Source of the DNA: Adlercreutzia muris
GTDB lineage: Bacteria > Actinomycetota > Coriobacteriia > Coriobacteriales > Eggerthellaceae
Direction of reading: 5' to 3'
DNA: 41,098 bases
Assembly: GCF_008831045.1 (NCBI RefSeq)
Contig: NZ_WAJS01000027.1
Span: 1-41,098, forward strand
Part shown: positions 16,458 to 24,536 of the stretch, in pieces
How positions within the stretch are numbered: position 1 is the first letter of the stretch
Layout: each line of letters opens with the position of its first letter
The notes under the pieces: model-generated
Told to the model about the DNA's origin: nothing
Databases searched by the model: none
What the model saw: the letters and a program-made list of their open reading frames with translations, nothing else
Translations under genes and position numbers: made by a program

Positions 16458-18242
16458 CTAGTTCTGGCTCGTCGCCTCGACATCAGCGCCGGCGGCGTTC
16501 ATGCCGGCCAAGCGCCCGAAGGACAGCGCGGTGCCCAGCGAGATGCCGGCCACGGTGACCGGGTACTCCACGAGGTAGCGGCCGCCCTGGACGTTTCCGG
16601 TGGCATAAAGGCCCTCGATGGGCGTGCCCTCGGCGTTCAGGGGCTGGAGCTTCTTGTTCACTTCCAGGCCGCCCATGAGCACGAGCATGCCGGCGCTGCC
16701 GAAGGGGTAGGCGTAGAAGGGCGGCTCGCTCACGGGGAACAGGCGACGGGGATCCTTGCCGAAGTCGGCATCGTGGCCGGCGGCGCACAGCTCGTTGTAG
16801 CGGTTGACGGAGGCCACGACGGTCTCGACGGGCAGGTTGCACTGCGCGGCCAAGTCCTCGATGGTGTCGGCCACGATGAGGCCCTCGGTGCCCTCCACCA
16901 TGGCCTTTGTGGTGTAGCCCAGGCCGAAGCCGGAAAGCACGGTGGCGTAGGCATCCACCTCGTCGTCGGCGACGAAGTGGTTCACGTAGCCGTGGCCGTC
17001 GGGCATCTTGGCGATCTCGGTGGGCCACTTGGCATCGAAGATCTGCCAGGAGCGCAGGTCGTCGGCGCCGCTCATGGGGTTCGGGCCCGCGGGCACGCGG
17101 GAGAGCTGGTCGGCGATGTTCTGGCCCGGAATATCCTCGTTCATGAAGCGCTCGCCGTTGATGTTGAGCTGCAGGTAGCCGTCAACGCCCAAAGGGCCGC
17201 CCATGTGGTGGGTCATCGGCGCGTGGGGCCCGAGCTCCATGTGGGCGCCGGCCCACAGGCCCATGAGGTGCCCGTCGCCGGTGTTGCCCACCTCGCCGGC
17301 CGCGTCCATGGTGGTGTAGAAGCTCATGAACTCGTTGGCCCAGGGGATGTAGTAGTCGCGCATGTCCTGGTTGTTGCCCCAGTCGCCGGTGGCGAGCACC
17401 ACGGCGTTGGCGTTGATCTGGGTGTAGGCACCATCGGCATCGTGCACGTAGGCGCCGGTGACCTTGCCGCTCTCGTCGGTGATGAGCTGCTCGCCCCAGG
17501 TGCTGTAGATCATCTCGGCGCCTTTGGCCTCGGCGGCGGCCACAGCGGCCTCAAGGGTCCACTGCATGTTGGGGTTGGTGGTGATGGTGCCGTGGAAGTA
17601 GGGGTAGTACTCGGTCGTGTAGTCGTAGCCCTCCAAGGCGGGGAAGCACTTGGGGCGGATATAGCAGGGCTTGTCGGTCTCCTGGTTGGCGGCCGTGCTC
17701 TTCAGCACCTCGAAGTCGGCGCCCTCGACGAACCAATCGAAGTCCTCGCCGGAGTGGTCGTACCAGTAGCCGAGGAAGTCGGAGGTGGGGCGGTAGCACA
17801 TGTCCTTCATGAGCTGGTTGACGATAACGTCCTTGCCGGCCCACTTAATGCCGAGATCCTTCTGGATCTGCGAGCCTACGACGCCGAAGTCGCCGGCCAT
17901 GGACACGGCGGCCAGTTCCGGGGACTTCTCCACGGCGATGACCTTCGCGCCTTCCTCGGCTGCGGCCTTGGCGGCCGCGCAGCCCGACAGGCCCAGACCG
18001 ATGACGAGCACATCGCAGTCCTTCGTCTCGGCCACGCTCTCGGGTACGGCCGGCGCGGTCATGAAGTTGGGCACGAAGTCGGCCGGCGCACCGCCTGCCG
18101 CGGGCGTGGCATCGGTGCCGGTCTGCGGGGCGGGGGTGGCGCTTTGCGGCTGGCTGCACCCGGCAAGCCCCATGGCGCCGGCCGCGGCAGCGGCGGTGGC
18201 GCCCAGTCCCAAAAATGCGCGACGGCTGAGATTCTGCTTCAT
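16458..18242 (-). CDS. Tat-exported FAD-dependent reductase lipoprotein C
   Basis: A 594-residue exported flavoprotein, paralogous to flavoprotein B. The Tat signal is SRRAFLGLG (R7-R8), the lipobox LAGC ends at C29, and an Ala/Pro/Thr-rich linker reaches residue ~65 before the FAD motif GLGLSG (82-87). The middle has GNNQDMRDYY and HHMGGPLGV; the C-terminus has AEGTPIEGL, then YPVTVAGISLG. It shares the YP....GxSxG signature with B rather than the Arg-Leu-Gly-Gly of fumarate reductases. No CXXCH heme motif. GGGAGGG precedes the ATG. It is divergent from luxR 2 across 324 bp and ends at its own terminator. The substrate is unknown. Confidence 0.88.
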   Translation of the reverse strand: MKQNLSRRAFLGLGATAAAAAGAMGLAGCSQPQSATPAPQTGTDATPAAGGAPADFVPNFMTAPAVPESVAETKDCDVLVIGLGLSGCAAAKAAAEEGAKVIAVEKSPELAAVSMAGDFGVVGSQIQKDLGIKWAGKDVIVNQLMKDMCYRPTSDFLGYWYDHSGEDFDWFVEGADFEVLKSTAANQETDKPCYIRPKCFPALEGYDYTTEYYPYFHGTITTNPNMQWTLEAAVAAAEAKGAEMIYSTWGEQLITDESGKVTGAYVHDADGAYTQINANAVVLATGDWGNNQDMRDYYIPWANEFMSFYTTMDAAGEVGNTGDGHLMGLWAGAHMELGPHAPMTHHMGGPLGVDGYLQLNINGERFMNEDIPGQNIADQLSRVPAGPNPMSGADDLRSWQIFDAKWPTEIAKMPDGHGYVNHFVADDEVDAYATVLSGFGLGYTTKAMVEGTEGLIVADTIEDLAAQCNLPVETVVASVNRYNELCAAGHDADFGKDPRRLFPVSEPPFYAYPFGSAGMLVLMGGLEVNKKLQPLNAEGTPIEGLYATGNVQGGRYLVEYPVTVAGISLGTALSFGRLAGMNAAGADVEATSQN

Positions 18243-18566
18243 AATGGTCCCTCCCTTTTCGAGGATCGTGTGGCGGCAGGTCCTCTCCGCTGCCGCCGTG
18301 ATACGAGGAGCACTCTACGGAATCAGTGATGCGAAATCTTCACCAGGAAGCGGGTGAATTTTTCCGCGATGACAGCGCCGACCCTTCACCTGATTCGTGT
18401 GAGGGGCCCCGAGAGAATTCTTCTGAGCAGGGAAAACCCTTGCCCTATGGGCATTTCTTCCTGAAAGAGAACGGTGCGGTGCCCGCAGGCGCGATCGTGG
18501 GAAAGTTGCCTTGTTCCCTGGGGGCACGGCGCGGAAAACCTCTATACTAAAGGAGGGAGGAAACTT
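18243..18566. other. Divergent control region between flavoprotein C and luxR 2
   Basis: This 324-bp gap has no gene. Visible elements: a perfect 8-bp hairpin GGCGGCAG/CTGCCGCC (18272-18297) in the leader of flavoprotein C; an inverted repeat TTCACC-8 nt-GGTGAA (18339-18358) with another TTCACC nearby, which could be an operator; a -10-like TATACT (18543-18548); and AGGAGGGAGG (18551-18560), the ribosome site of luxR 2. No reliable -35 was recognised in either direction. Confidence 0.6.
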
Positions 18567-20093
18567 GTGAATCGATTCAAAGACACCATAGCGGATCTCT
18601 CGGGCCGGGACGGTCTGCTGGCCGCCGGCTACGCGCTGTACCTGGCATTCAGCTTCGTCGCCTTCCACTCCGCCACGCTGCTCTCGCCGGCTGCGGCCGT
18701 CGGGCACGGCGGCGGCGTGCTGTTCTCGGGCTGCGCTATGGCCGGCCGCATCGCGGCCGCGCTCCTTTCCGCGACGACGGTGCTCCTTGCCGCAACGAGG
18801 GGCAAGTGCCTTCGGCCGAGGGTCGTCACCTGGGTGCTGGCGGGCCTGTGCATCGCCGCGGCCCTCGCGGCCTTTCTCGTGCTGGCCATGGTCTTCCATC
18901 TCTCCGATGCCGTTCCCCCGTCGCTCATGCTGCCGTGGCTCGCCTTGGCAGGTGCGCTTCTCGGAGCGGCCGATCTTCTGGCGACGTTGTTGTGGGCCCG
19001 CTTCTCCGCTACGCTCAGCTTGCGGACCGTCTATATATATGTGACGGTGGCAAACGGCGCGAGCCTTGTGCTCTACGCCGTGTTCACCCTCGTGTCCGCT
19101 GCTGCCGTGCTGCCCTTGGCGGCGCTGCTCTTCCTCGTGGCGGTGCTCTGTGCCAAGCGGGTGCTCGATGCCCGCGCACCCGAGGAGGACTTCGGGTTTC
19201 AGGTGTCGGCATTTCACGGGCTCGTGCGCGATTTGTGGCATCCGGTGCTCGGCACGGCCATCCTCTGCTTCATGGGCGGCCTTATGCTCCAGATATCGGG
19301 GCAGCAGGACATTCCCCTCGGCGAGTTCCAGCAAACGTCGCTGTGGGCGAGCGCGGCGGCCATTGCCTGCCTGCTCGTGCCGGCCCTTGTGGTGCGCAAG
19401 CCCCTGAGCCTGAGCCGCGTGTACTCGGTGGCCCTGCCCCTCTCGGCAGCGGGCTTTCTGCTGCTGCCGCTCATCTGGAATGCCGCTGGCGGCATCGTGA
19501 ACGCTTTCGCCCAGGTGGGAGCTATGGTCGCGGCGCTTATCCTCTGGTGCATGCTCACCGATGGGGCACGGCGCACGCATACTTCGCCGACGCTGCTGTT
19601 CTCGCTTGCGCTCATTGTCACGAACGCGGCCACGCTCGCGGGAACGCTGCTCGGAGCGGCCCAGGCACAGAATATCCGTCCGGGAGATGTGGCCCTCACC
19701 GCCGTGGCTCTCGTATCGGTGTACCTGCTGCTCATAGCCGCCATCGTGCTCTTCCGCAATCGAGAGGGCGGCGGCGCCTGGAACGCGCCGGCGCCCTCCG
19801 GCGGGGAATCGGCGCCTTCAATTGAGGTTGCGCCGACGCCCGAGGAGGTGCTGGCGACCCGTTGCGCTGCCTTGGCCGAGCGATACGGCCTGACTCCGCG
19901 GGAGCGCGACATCTTCCCGCTGCTTGCCCAGGGGCATACCATGCCCGCCATCTCCGAGCGCTTGTTCGTGTCCGAGAACACCGTGAAGTCCCACGCGAAG
20001 CGCATCTACCAGAAGCTCGGCATTCACGCGCGCGCCGAGCTCATCGACCTGGTGAACCGCACCGGGGACGAGGATGCAGCGCGGGAGCAGTGA
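18567..20093 (+). CDS. Membrane-bound LuxR-family regulator 2
   Basis: A 508-residue regulator with about 12 membrane segments (residues ~15-405), a Gly/Ala/Pro-rich linker, and a C-terminal LuxR helix-turn-helix at about 435-495 (LTPRERDIFPLLAQGHTMPA, then SENTVKSHAKRIYQKLGIHA). It has the same architecture as luxR 1 but the membrane halves do not look closely similar. The start is GTG at 18567, six bases after AGGAGGGAGG. Being divergent from flavoprotein C, it probably controls that gene (inference from arrangement). The sensed molecule is unknown. Confidence 0.88.
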   Translation: MNRFKDTIADLSGRDGLLAAGYALYLAFSFVAFHSATLLSPAAAVGHGGGVLFSGCAMAGRIAAALLSATTVLLAATRGKCLRPRVVTWVLAGLCIAAALAAFLVLAMVFHLSDAVPPSLMLPWLALAGALLGAADLLATLLWARFSATLSLRTVYIYVTVANGASLVLYAVFTLVSAAAVLPLAALLFLVAVLCAKRVLDARAPEEDFGFQVSAFHGLVRDLWHPVLGTAILCFMGGLMLQISGQQDIPLGEFQQTSLWASAAAIACLLVPALVVRKPLSLSRVYSVALPLSAAGFLLLPLIWNAAGGIVNAFAQVGAMVAALILWCMLTDGARRTHTSPTLLFSLALIVTNAATLAGTLLGAAQAQNIRPGDVALTAVALVSVYLLLIAAIVLFRNREGGGAWNAPAPSGGESAPSIEVAPTPEEVLATRCAALAERYGLTPRERDIFPLLAQGHTMPAISERLFVSENTVKSHAKRIYQKLGIHARAELIDLVNRTGDEDAAREQ

Positions 20094-20112
20094 GCCCGTC
20101 GGGCGGCGAACG

Positions 20113-20568
20113 CTAGAGATCGATGAAGTCGTACACGAGGCTGTGCTCCTGTTCAAGCCAGGCGAACAACTCGTCGCAGTCCATAACGGGAATACGCGAT
20201 TGCCCGAAATCTCCCTTGTTCCGTGTGATGATGGCATCGGCCTTCATCTTTCGTGCGCATTCGTAGAGACAGGCGTCCTCGAAATCGTCCCACGACGAAT
20301 CGAGGGCGGTTTCAACTTCGAGTCGCGTGAAGTTACACACATTCAAAGACTTCAGAAGGGTCTTAATAACGCTCTTTGCCGTTGTAGTCGATACTTTTTG
20401 CGGACCAGAGGTGAGGATATAAAAGGCGTCGGTGAATTGCGAGGCGCTCATCCATAGCTCGCACTCCTTGCAGAAACCGAGGCTGAAGAGCAGATCGGCC
20501 TTTTTCTCGAAAGGCTGCCGTCGGGCCAAAGAGTCCAAGATAATATTGGTATCGACAAACAGTTTCAC
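20113..20568 (-). CDS. PIN-domain toxin (PIN_3-like ribonuclease)
   Basis: A 151-residue PIN-domain protein, probably an RNA-cleaving toxin. The first acidic residue is D6 in FVDTNIILD; the second acidic block is DDFEDACLYECA, followed by IITRNKGDF. This is the layout of the PIN_3 subgroup, in which the mid-protein Glu of VapC-type PIN domains is not obvious. The GTG start overlaps the antitoxin stop as GTGA, with GGGAGG five bases upstream, so the two genes are translationally coupled; an ATG at 20580 is possible but less well placed. The target RNA is unknown. Confidence 0.85.
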   Translation of the reverse strand: MKLFVDTNIILDSLARRQPFEKKADLLFSLGFCKECELWMSASQFTDAFYILTSGPQKVSTTTAKSVIKTLLKSLNVCNFTRLEVETALDSSWDDFEDACLYECARKMKADAIITRNKGDFGQSRIPVMDCDELFAWLEQEHSLVYDFIDL

Positions 20569-20894
20569 TGTGCCTCCCATCCATCGAAGTGACCTCGGGA
20601 AGCCAGGCGCTCGCGACGAATCTCGTCATCGGTCATCGTCGCGAAGTGATTATCGAGAGGTAGCACCTTCAGGCTCTGCACCCATGCTTTCGCCTCAGCG
20701 ATCTCCTGGGGCGAGAACGTACGCGGCTGAGGTTTGGCTTCGGGAAAGGGGAGCGCCCGCTTCTCGATAACGAGGTCGTAGAGCTGGTTGATGACCTGGG
20801 AGGCGTTCGTGCCCAAATCCTCCAGTATGCGGTTGCCCATTTCCTTCTTCTCCGGTGACATACGGGCCGTCACCATCGCATCGGCGGTAGCCAT
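20565..20894 (-). CDS. RelB/DinJ-family antitoxin
   Basis: A 109-residue antitoxin. Its N-terminal ribbon-helix-helix region (about residues 5-50: VTARMSPEKKEMGNRILEDL, LGTNASQVIN, then EKRALPF) has the RelB/DinJ pattern. A Pro-rich, acidic C-terminal half would wrap the toxin. It precedes the PIN gene and overlaps it by 4 bp, the normal antitoxin-first order. AGGAGG lies 6 nt before the ATG, and a palindromic operator overlaps its promoter, so autorepression is likely. RelB-type antitoxins more often go with RelE-type toxins. Confidence 0.85.
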   Translation of the reverse strand: MATADAMVTARMSPEKKEMGNRILEDLGTNASQVINQLYDLVIEKRALPFPEAKPQPRTFSPQEIAEAKAWVQSLKVLPLDNHFATMTDDEIRRERLASRGHFDGWEAQ

Positions 20895-20912
20895 GGAATC
20901 CTCCTATATGGT

Positions 20913-20932
20913 TGTACGTTGTACATATTGTA
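20913..20932 (-). promoter_or_regulatory. Promoter and palindromic operator of the toxin-antitoxin pair
   Basis: On the minus strand a -10 element TACAAT (20932-20927) is followed at once by TGTACAACGTACA (20925-20913), an inverted repeat TGTAC/GTACA around a 3-nt centre. The operator would cover the start site, as expected for autoregulation by a ribbon-helix-helix antitoxin. Confidence 0.6.
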
Positions 20933-21036
20933 GCCTACCGAGAGAGGTGACGCAAGGAATAAGCATGGCCGCCGCTACCTCCGCTGGTTTCAGCCCATGA
21001 TGGGGCGCGTGAAACTAGCGCCGCGTGCGGGCTTTT

Positions 21037-21888
21037 CTAGCGCAGCGGCATTGTGTACACCGTCAGCGGATCGCAGCGGTAGGTGAGCAGCTCGAAGTCG
21101 GCAGCGGAGAGCCGGTCGATGGCGTCGCGGCCGACCAGCTCGTTGCGGTAGACGGTGAAGGGGAGCGTCAGCGTTCGGCTCTCACCGGGTTCAATGGCAT
21201 CCCATCCTTCTGGCAGCGTCTTGAAGGGCGCCTTGTCGTCGGGCACCCCGTATATTGCCTGAAGCGCTGCATCGGCGGGATAGACGATGGCGGGGCCGCC
21301 TTGTGCCGGGGCTTTGAATTTCGCCGACGTGAGGTAGAGGTAGCGTGCGTCGGCGGCCGTATCGCCGTGATTGGCAATCGAGACGTCCACGAGCACGATG
21401 CGCACATCTTCCGCCGCATAACTGGGATCGTAGGCAGTGGCATCATCGTAGCCGGGATACCATTCCTCGAAGGCCTCCTCGCTCACGATATGCACGGCTC
21501 CGGGAAGGATGTCGATGTCGCCGAGCTCGAAGCGCCAGTCCGGCGCCTCGGTAATCTCGCGCACCCGTTCCTTCGAGAGCTGGCAAGCCACCTCGGCCCA
21601 CTCATCGTCGCTGTAGGTGAATGCGTGGCCGTGCGCGAAGCCCTTCACATTGAGCGGTTCGCCGGCGGCTACCGGCACCACCTCGTAGGTCGTATCGAAG
21701 TGGACAGCATCGTGGAGGCTGTTCGCAGCCGAGGGCGTCTCGAGGGGTGCGGCCTTCCGCGGGGCTGCGGGTTCGAGCTGAAGGAGAAACCACCCGAGCA
21801 CGAGGGCGAGAGCGACGATGCCCGCGATGCCGAGGGCGATGCGGGCCGGCCTCTGGCCGGTAGGAGCGGAGAGGGAAAGCTGCTGCAT
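21037..21888 (-). CDS. Membrane-anchored protein of unknown function
   Basis: A 283-residue protein I do not recognise with confidence. One membrane segment at about 19-42 (IALGIAGIVALALVLGWFLL) anchors a large extracytoplasmic domain. The segment VRIVLVDVSIANHGDTAADA and the later ESRTLTLPFTVYRN resemble the beta-sandwich extracellular domains annotated as DUF4352/DUF5027 in Gram-positives (tentative). AAGGAGG six bases before the ATG at 21888 fixes the start; the frame stays open further upstream but lacks a ribosome site. It is divergent from luxR 3 across 182 bp, so the regulator may control it. Confidence 0.75.
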   Translation of the reverse strand: MQQLSLSAPTGQRPARIALGIAGIVALALVLGWFLLQLEPAAPRKAAPLETPSAANSLHDAVHFDTTYEVVPVAAGEPLNVKGFAHGHAFTYSDDEWAEVACQLSKERVREITEAPDWRFELGDIDILPGAVHIVSEEAFEEWYPGYDDATAYDPSYAAEDVRIVLVDVSIANHGDTAADARYLYLTSAKFKAPAQGGPAIVYPADAALQAIYGVPDDKAPFKTLPEGWDAIEPGESRTLTLPFTVYRNELVGRDAIDRLSAADFELLTYRCDPLTVYTMPLR

Positions 21889-22070
21889 GGGTGGCCTCCT
21901 TCTGGTGCGATTCCATGATAGCGGCTGCATGCGATGGCAGCGCCGGCTTCTCAAACCTAACAGGAGGAGGGCCCCTTCGACAATGGTGAAGTTTTTCACC
22001 CTTGCGCCCACCAGGGAAATCATGTTTCATGGAAGAAGAGTCAGCGCGGAGAAGCAAAAGGAGGTTCTCG

Positions 22071-22712
22071 ATGTTCATCGGCGTGATGGAAGGGGCGGCG
22101 CTGTTTATCCTTATAGGGTTCGCCCTTGCGTGCGCCGCCATTGCGCGAGCTTGCTTTTCCCAGCGCCCCGACGGCACGGCGACGCGCACGGCTCTACTTT
22201 GGAGCGCCGCCTTCGTGGTTCAGGTGCTTGGAGCCGTCATGGCCCGCGACGCCATCGGCGGGGCGGCGCCCCTCGCATGGAGTGCGGCGGCGCTCGTTGC
22301 CGCAGGCGTGGCCTCGCTCGTGTTGGGAAGGCTCTGGCGCGAGCGGGCCATGGAGCGCGAGGCAATGCGGATGAGATCGCTTGCCCCGCAGCCGGATCAG
22401 GATTGGCCGTGCGACGAAGTGTCGAGCTGCATTTCGGCATCCGGGGCCGAGCGATCCGGCGGCGTGGAGGCAAGCGGGCCTGCCAGCGATGAGCGCGAGC
22501 TAGCCGCGCGGTGCGCATGGGCGGCGCGGGCGTTCGATCTCACCCGCCGCGAGGAGGACGTGCTCATGCTGCTCGCTTCGGGACGGACGGCCTCCGAGGT
22601 GGCCGGCGAGCTCGTCGTCTCGTCCAATACCGTGAAGACCCACATCCGCAACTTGTACCGCAAGCTCGGTATCAACCGCCGAGGCGACCTAGCCGAACGG
22701 CTGGGGCTGTAG
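22071..22712 (+). CDS. Short membrane-bound LuxR-family regulator 3
   Basis: A 213-residue protein with three membrane segments (about 5-25, 40-60, 67-85), a linker, and a C-terminal LuxR helix-turn-helix at about 150-210 (LTRREEDVLMLLASGRTASE, then SSNTVKTHIRNLYRKLGINR). It is far smaller than the two 12-segment LuxR proteins in the window, but its DNA-binding domain is of the same kind. AAAGGAGG six bases before the ATG at 22071 supports this start over in-frame codons further upstream. It is divergent from the membrane-anchored protein of unknown function, and precedes the tRNA-Pro promoter. Confidence 0.85.
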   Translation: MFIGVMEGAALFILIGFALACAAIARACFSQRPDGTATRTALLWSAAFVVQVLGAVMARDAIGGAAPLAWSAAALVAAGVASLVLGRLWRERAMEREAMRMRSLAPQPDQDWPCDEVSSCISASGAERSGGVEASGPASDERELAARCAWAARAFDLTRREEDVLMLLASGRTASEVAGELVVSSNTVKTHIRNLYRKLGINRRGDLAERLGL

Positions 22713-22772
22713 GGGATGGGGTGCCGCCGCCCGCGGGCGGGCGCCGTTAAGACCAAAATGAAAAAATTTCTC

Positions 22773-22801
22773 TTGCAATGCTTCCGGGGTAAGGTTATTA
22801 T
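22773..22801 (+). promoter_or_regulatory. Promoter of tRNA-Pro
   Basis: TTGCAA (22773-22778), a 17-nt spacer and TATTAT (22796-22801) lie in an A+T-rich stretch; an overlapping TATAAT (22799-22804) would need a 20-nt spacer. The predicted start is about 30 nt before the mature tRNA. Confidence 0.65.
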
Positions 22802-22836
22802 AATCAAGCTGTTTGAGCAGAGGCTTAAACGCGCAA

Positions 22837-22913
<77 letters not shown>

Positions 22914-22921
22914 GCTTGTTT

Positions 22922-22962
22922 CAGGCTCTGGCATCGCAAGATGTCAGAGCCTGTTTGCTTTC
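22922..22962 (+). terminator. Terminator of tRNA-Pro
   Basis: A 14-bp stem (22922-22935 with 22940-22953, one G-T pair) closed by a GCAA tetraloop and followed by TTTGCTTTC. Confidence 0.85.
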
Positions 22963-23160
22963 ACCGGCTCCGTTTCGGCCGCAGGGGCCCAACCGTGCCG
23001 GCGTGCCGCGTGCCAGAAATGCCCGGCCCGGTGTGGGCCCAGGGGCGCGCTCAGGCTGACTGGCCGTTCGCGGGATGGCATCCTGGCCGTTTCGGGCAGC
23101 CGAAACCTGCGGGTAACAGAGCCCGCCTACAATGGGCAAAACCGCGAGAAAGGCAAGGTC

Positions 23161-24378
23161 ATGGCACACGTCAACGAGAACTACGGAAAACTGCCAGGAA
23201 GCTATCTCTTCTCGGAGATCGCACGGCGCACGGCGGCGTTTGCCGCGAAGCATCCCGATGCCGATCTGATCCGCATGGGAATCGGCGATGTGACGCGGCC
23301 GCTTGCGCCGGCGGTCATTGAGGCCATGCACCGTGCCGTGGACGACCTGGCGACGGCCGAAACGTTCCACGGCTACGGTCCCGAGCAGGGCTACGCCTTC
23401 CTGCGCGAGGCCATCGCCCAGGGCGATTTCGCGGCGCGGGGCGTGAGCGTCGATGCCGATGAGATCTTCATCTCCGACGGCGCCAAGTCGGATTGCGGCA
23501 ACATCGGCGACATCTTCGCCACCGACAACGTCATCGCCGTGTGCGACCCGGTGTACCCCGTCTACGTGGACTCCAATGCCATGGCCGGACGCGCCGGCGA
23601 CTACGACGAGGCATCCCAGCGTTGGGAGAACATCCTCTACATGCCCACCACGGCCGAGAACGGCTTTTGCCCGGCGCTGCCTGAGGTGCCGGTGGACATC
23701 ATCTACCTGTGCAGCCCGAACAACCCCACGGGCACTGTGCTCACGCGCGATCAGCTCCAAGCCTGGGTGGATTACGCCAACGAGTGCGGGGCGGTCATCA
23801 TGTTCGATGCGGCCTACGAGCGCTTCATCGTGGAGGCGGACGTGCCGCATTCCATCTTCGAGGTGCCCGGTGCCGCAACCTGCGCCATCGAGTTCCGCTC
23901 CTTCTCGAAGACGGCCGGTTTCACGGGGGCCCGCTGCGGCTACACCGTGGTGCCCCGGGCACTCGTGCGCGGGGGAGCGAGCCTTCGCGATATGTGGAAC
24001 CGTCGCCAGTGCACCAAGTTCAACGGCGCCTCCTATGTGATCCAGCGCGGAGCCGAGGCCATCTACACGCCGGAAGGCGCGCGCCAGGTGGGCGAGACTA
24101 TCGCGTACTATCGGGCTAACGCGCGGCTTATTAAGGAGGGCCTGGAGGCGGCCGGCTACACCGTGTACGGGGCGGTGAACAGCCCCTATATCTGGTGCAA
24201 GACGCCCGAGGGCATGGGCTCGTGGGAGTTCTTCGACCGGCTTTTGAACGAGGCGGCCATCATTACCACGCCCGGGGCCGGCTTCGGCCCGGCCGGCGAG
24301 GGCTACGTGCGCCTGACTGCCTTCGGCGAGCGGGCCGACGCCGAGCGGGCCATGGAGCGGATCGGCGCCCTCGGGTAG
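23161..24378 (+). CDS. dapL: LL-diaminopimelate aminotransferase
   Basis: A 405-residue PLP enzyme that converts tetrahydrodipicolinate plus glutamate to LL-diaminopimelate in one step, bypassing the succinylase or acetylase branches. The N-terminus (NENYGKLPGSYLFSEI) and IRMGIGDVTRPL are diagnostic of DapL. SPNNPTGTVL is the fold-type I aminotransferase motif, and the PLP Schiff-base lysine is K250 in SFSKTAGFTG. Length is typical (about 400-410). The start ATG has GAAAGGCAAGG upstream. Two small hairpins (23089-23106, 23109-23126) precede a possible -10 TACAAT (23128-23133). The convergent dapF downstream supplies the next step. Confidence 0.96.
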   Translation: MAHVNENYGKLPGSYLFSEIARRTAAFAAKHPDADLIRMGIGDVTRPLAPAVIEAMHRAVDDLATAETFHGYGPEQGYAFLREAIAQGDFAARGVSVDADEIFISDGAKSDCGNIGDIFATDNVIAVCDPVYPVYVDSNAMAGRAGDYDEASQRWENILYMPTTAENGFCPALPEVPVDIIYLCSPNNPTGTVLTRDQLQAWVDYANECGAVIMFDAAYERFIVEADVPHSIFEVPGAATCAIEFRSFSKTAGFTGARCGYTVVPRALVRGGASLRDMWNRRQCTKFNGASYVIQRGAEAIYTPEGARQVGETIAYYRANARLIKEGLEAAGYTVYGAVNSPYIWCKTPEGMGSWEFFDRLLNEAAIITTPGAGFGPAGEGYVRLTAFGERADAERAMERIGALG

Positions 24379-24441
24379 GGGTACCACTCGAGCGCGCTCC
24401 CCGCCGCGCGTCCGCGCCCTCAAAGCTGGCCCTGCACGTGA

Positions 24442-24485
24442 AACGCCCCCGCAATCGCGGCTTTCGCCATGATTGCGGGGGCGTT
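24442..24485. terminator. Bidirectional terminator between dapL and dapF
   Basis: A perfect 15-bp inverted repeat (AACGCCCCCGCAATC with GATTGCGGGGGCGTT) and a 14-nt loop lie between the two convergent genes. T-runs are short on both sides, so efficiency is uncertain. Confidence 0.7.
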
Positions 24486-24536
24486 GTCGTGCCGGGAGAT
24501 AGGGGCTTCGCGCGAGCGCCCGACTGCCGCGGAGGG

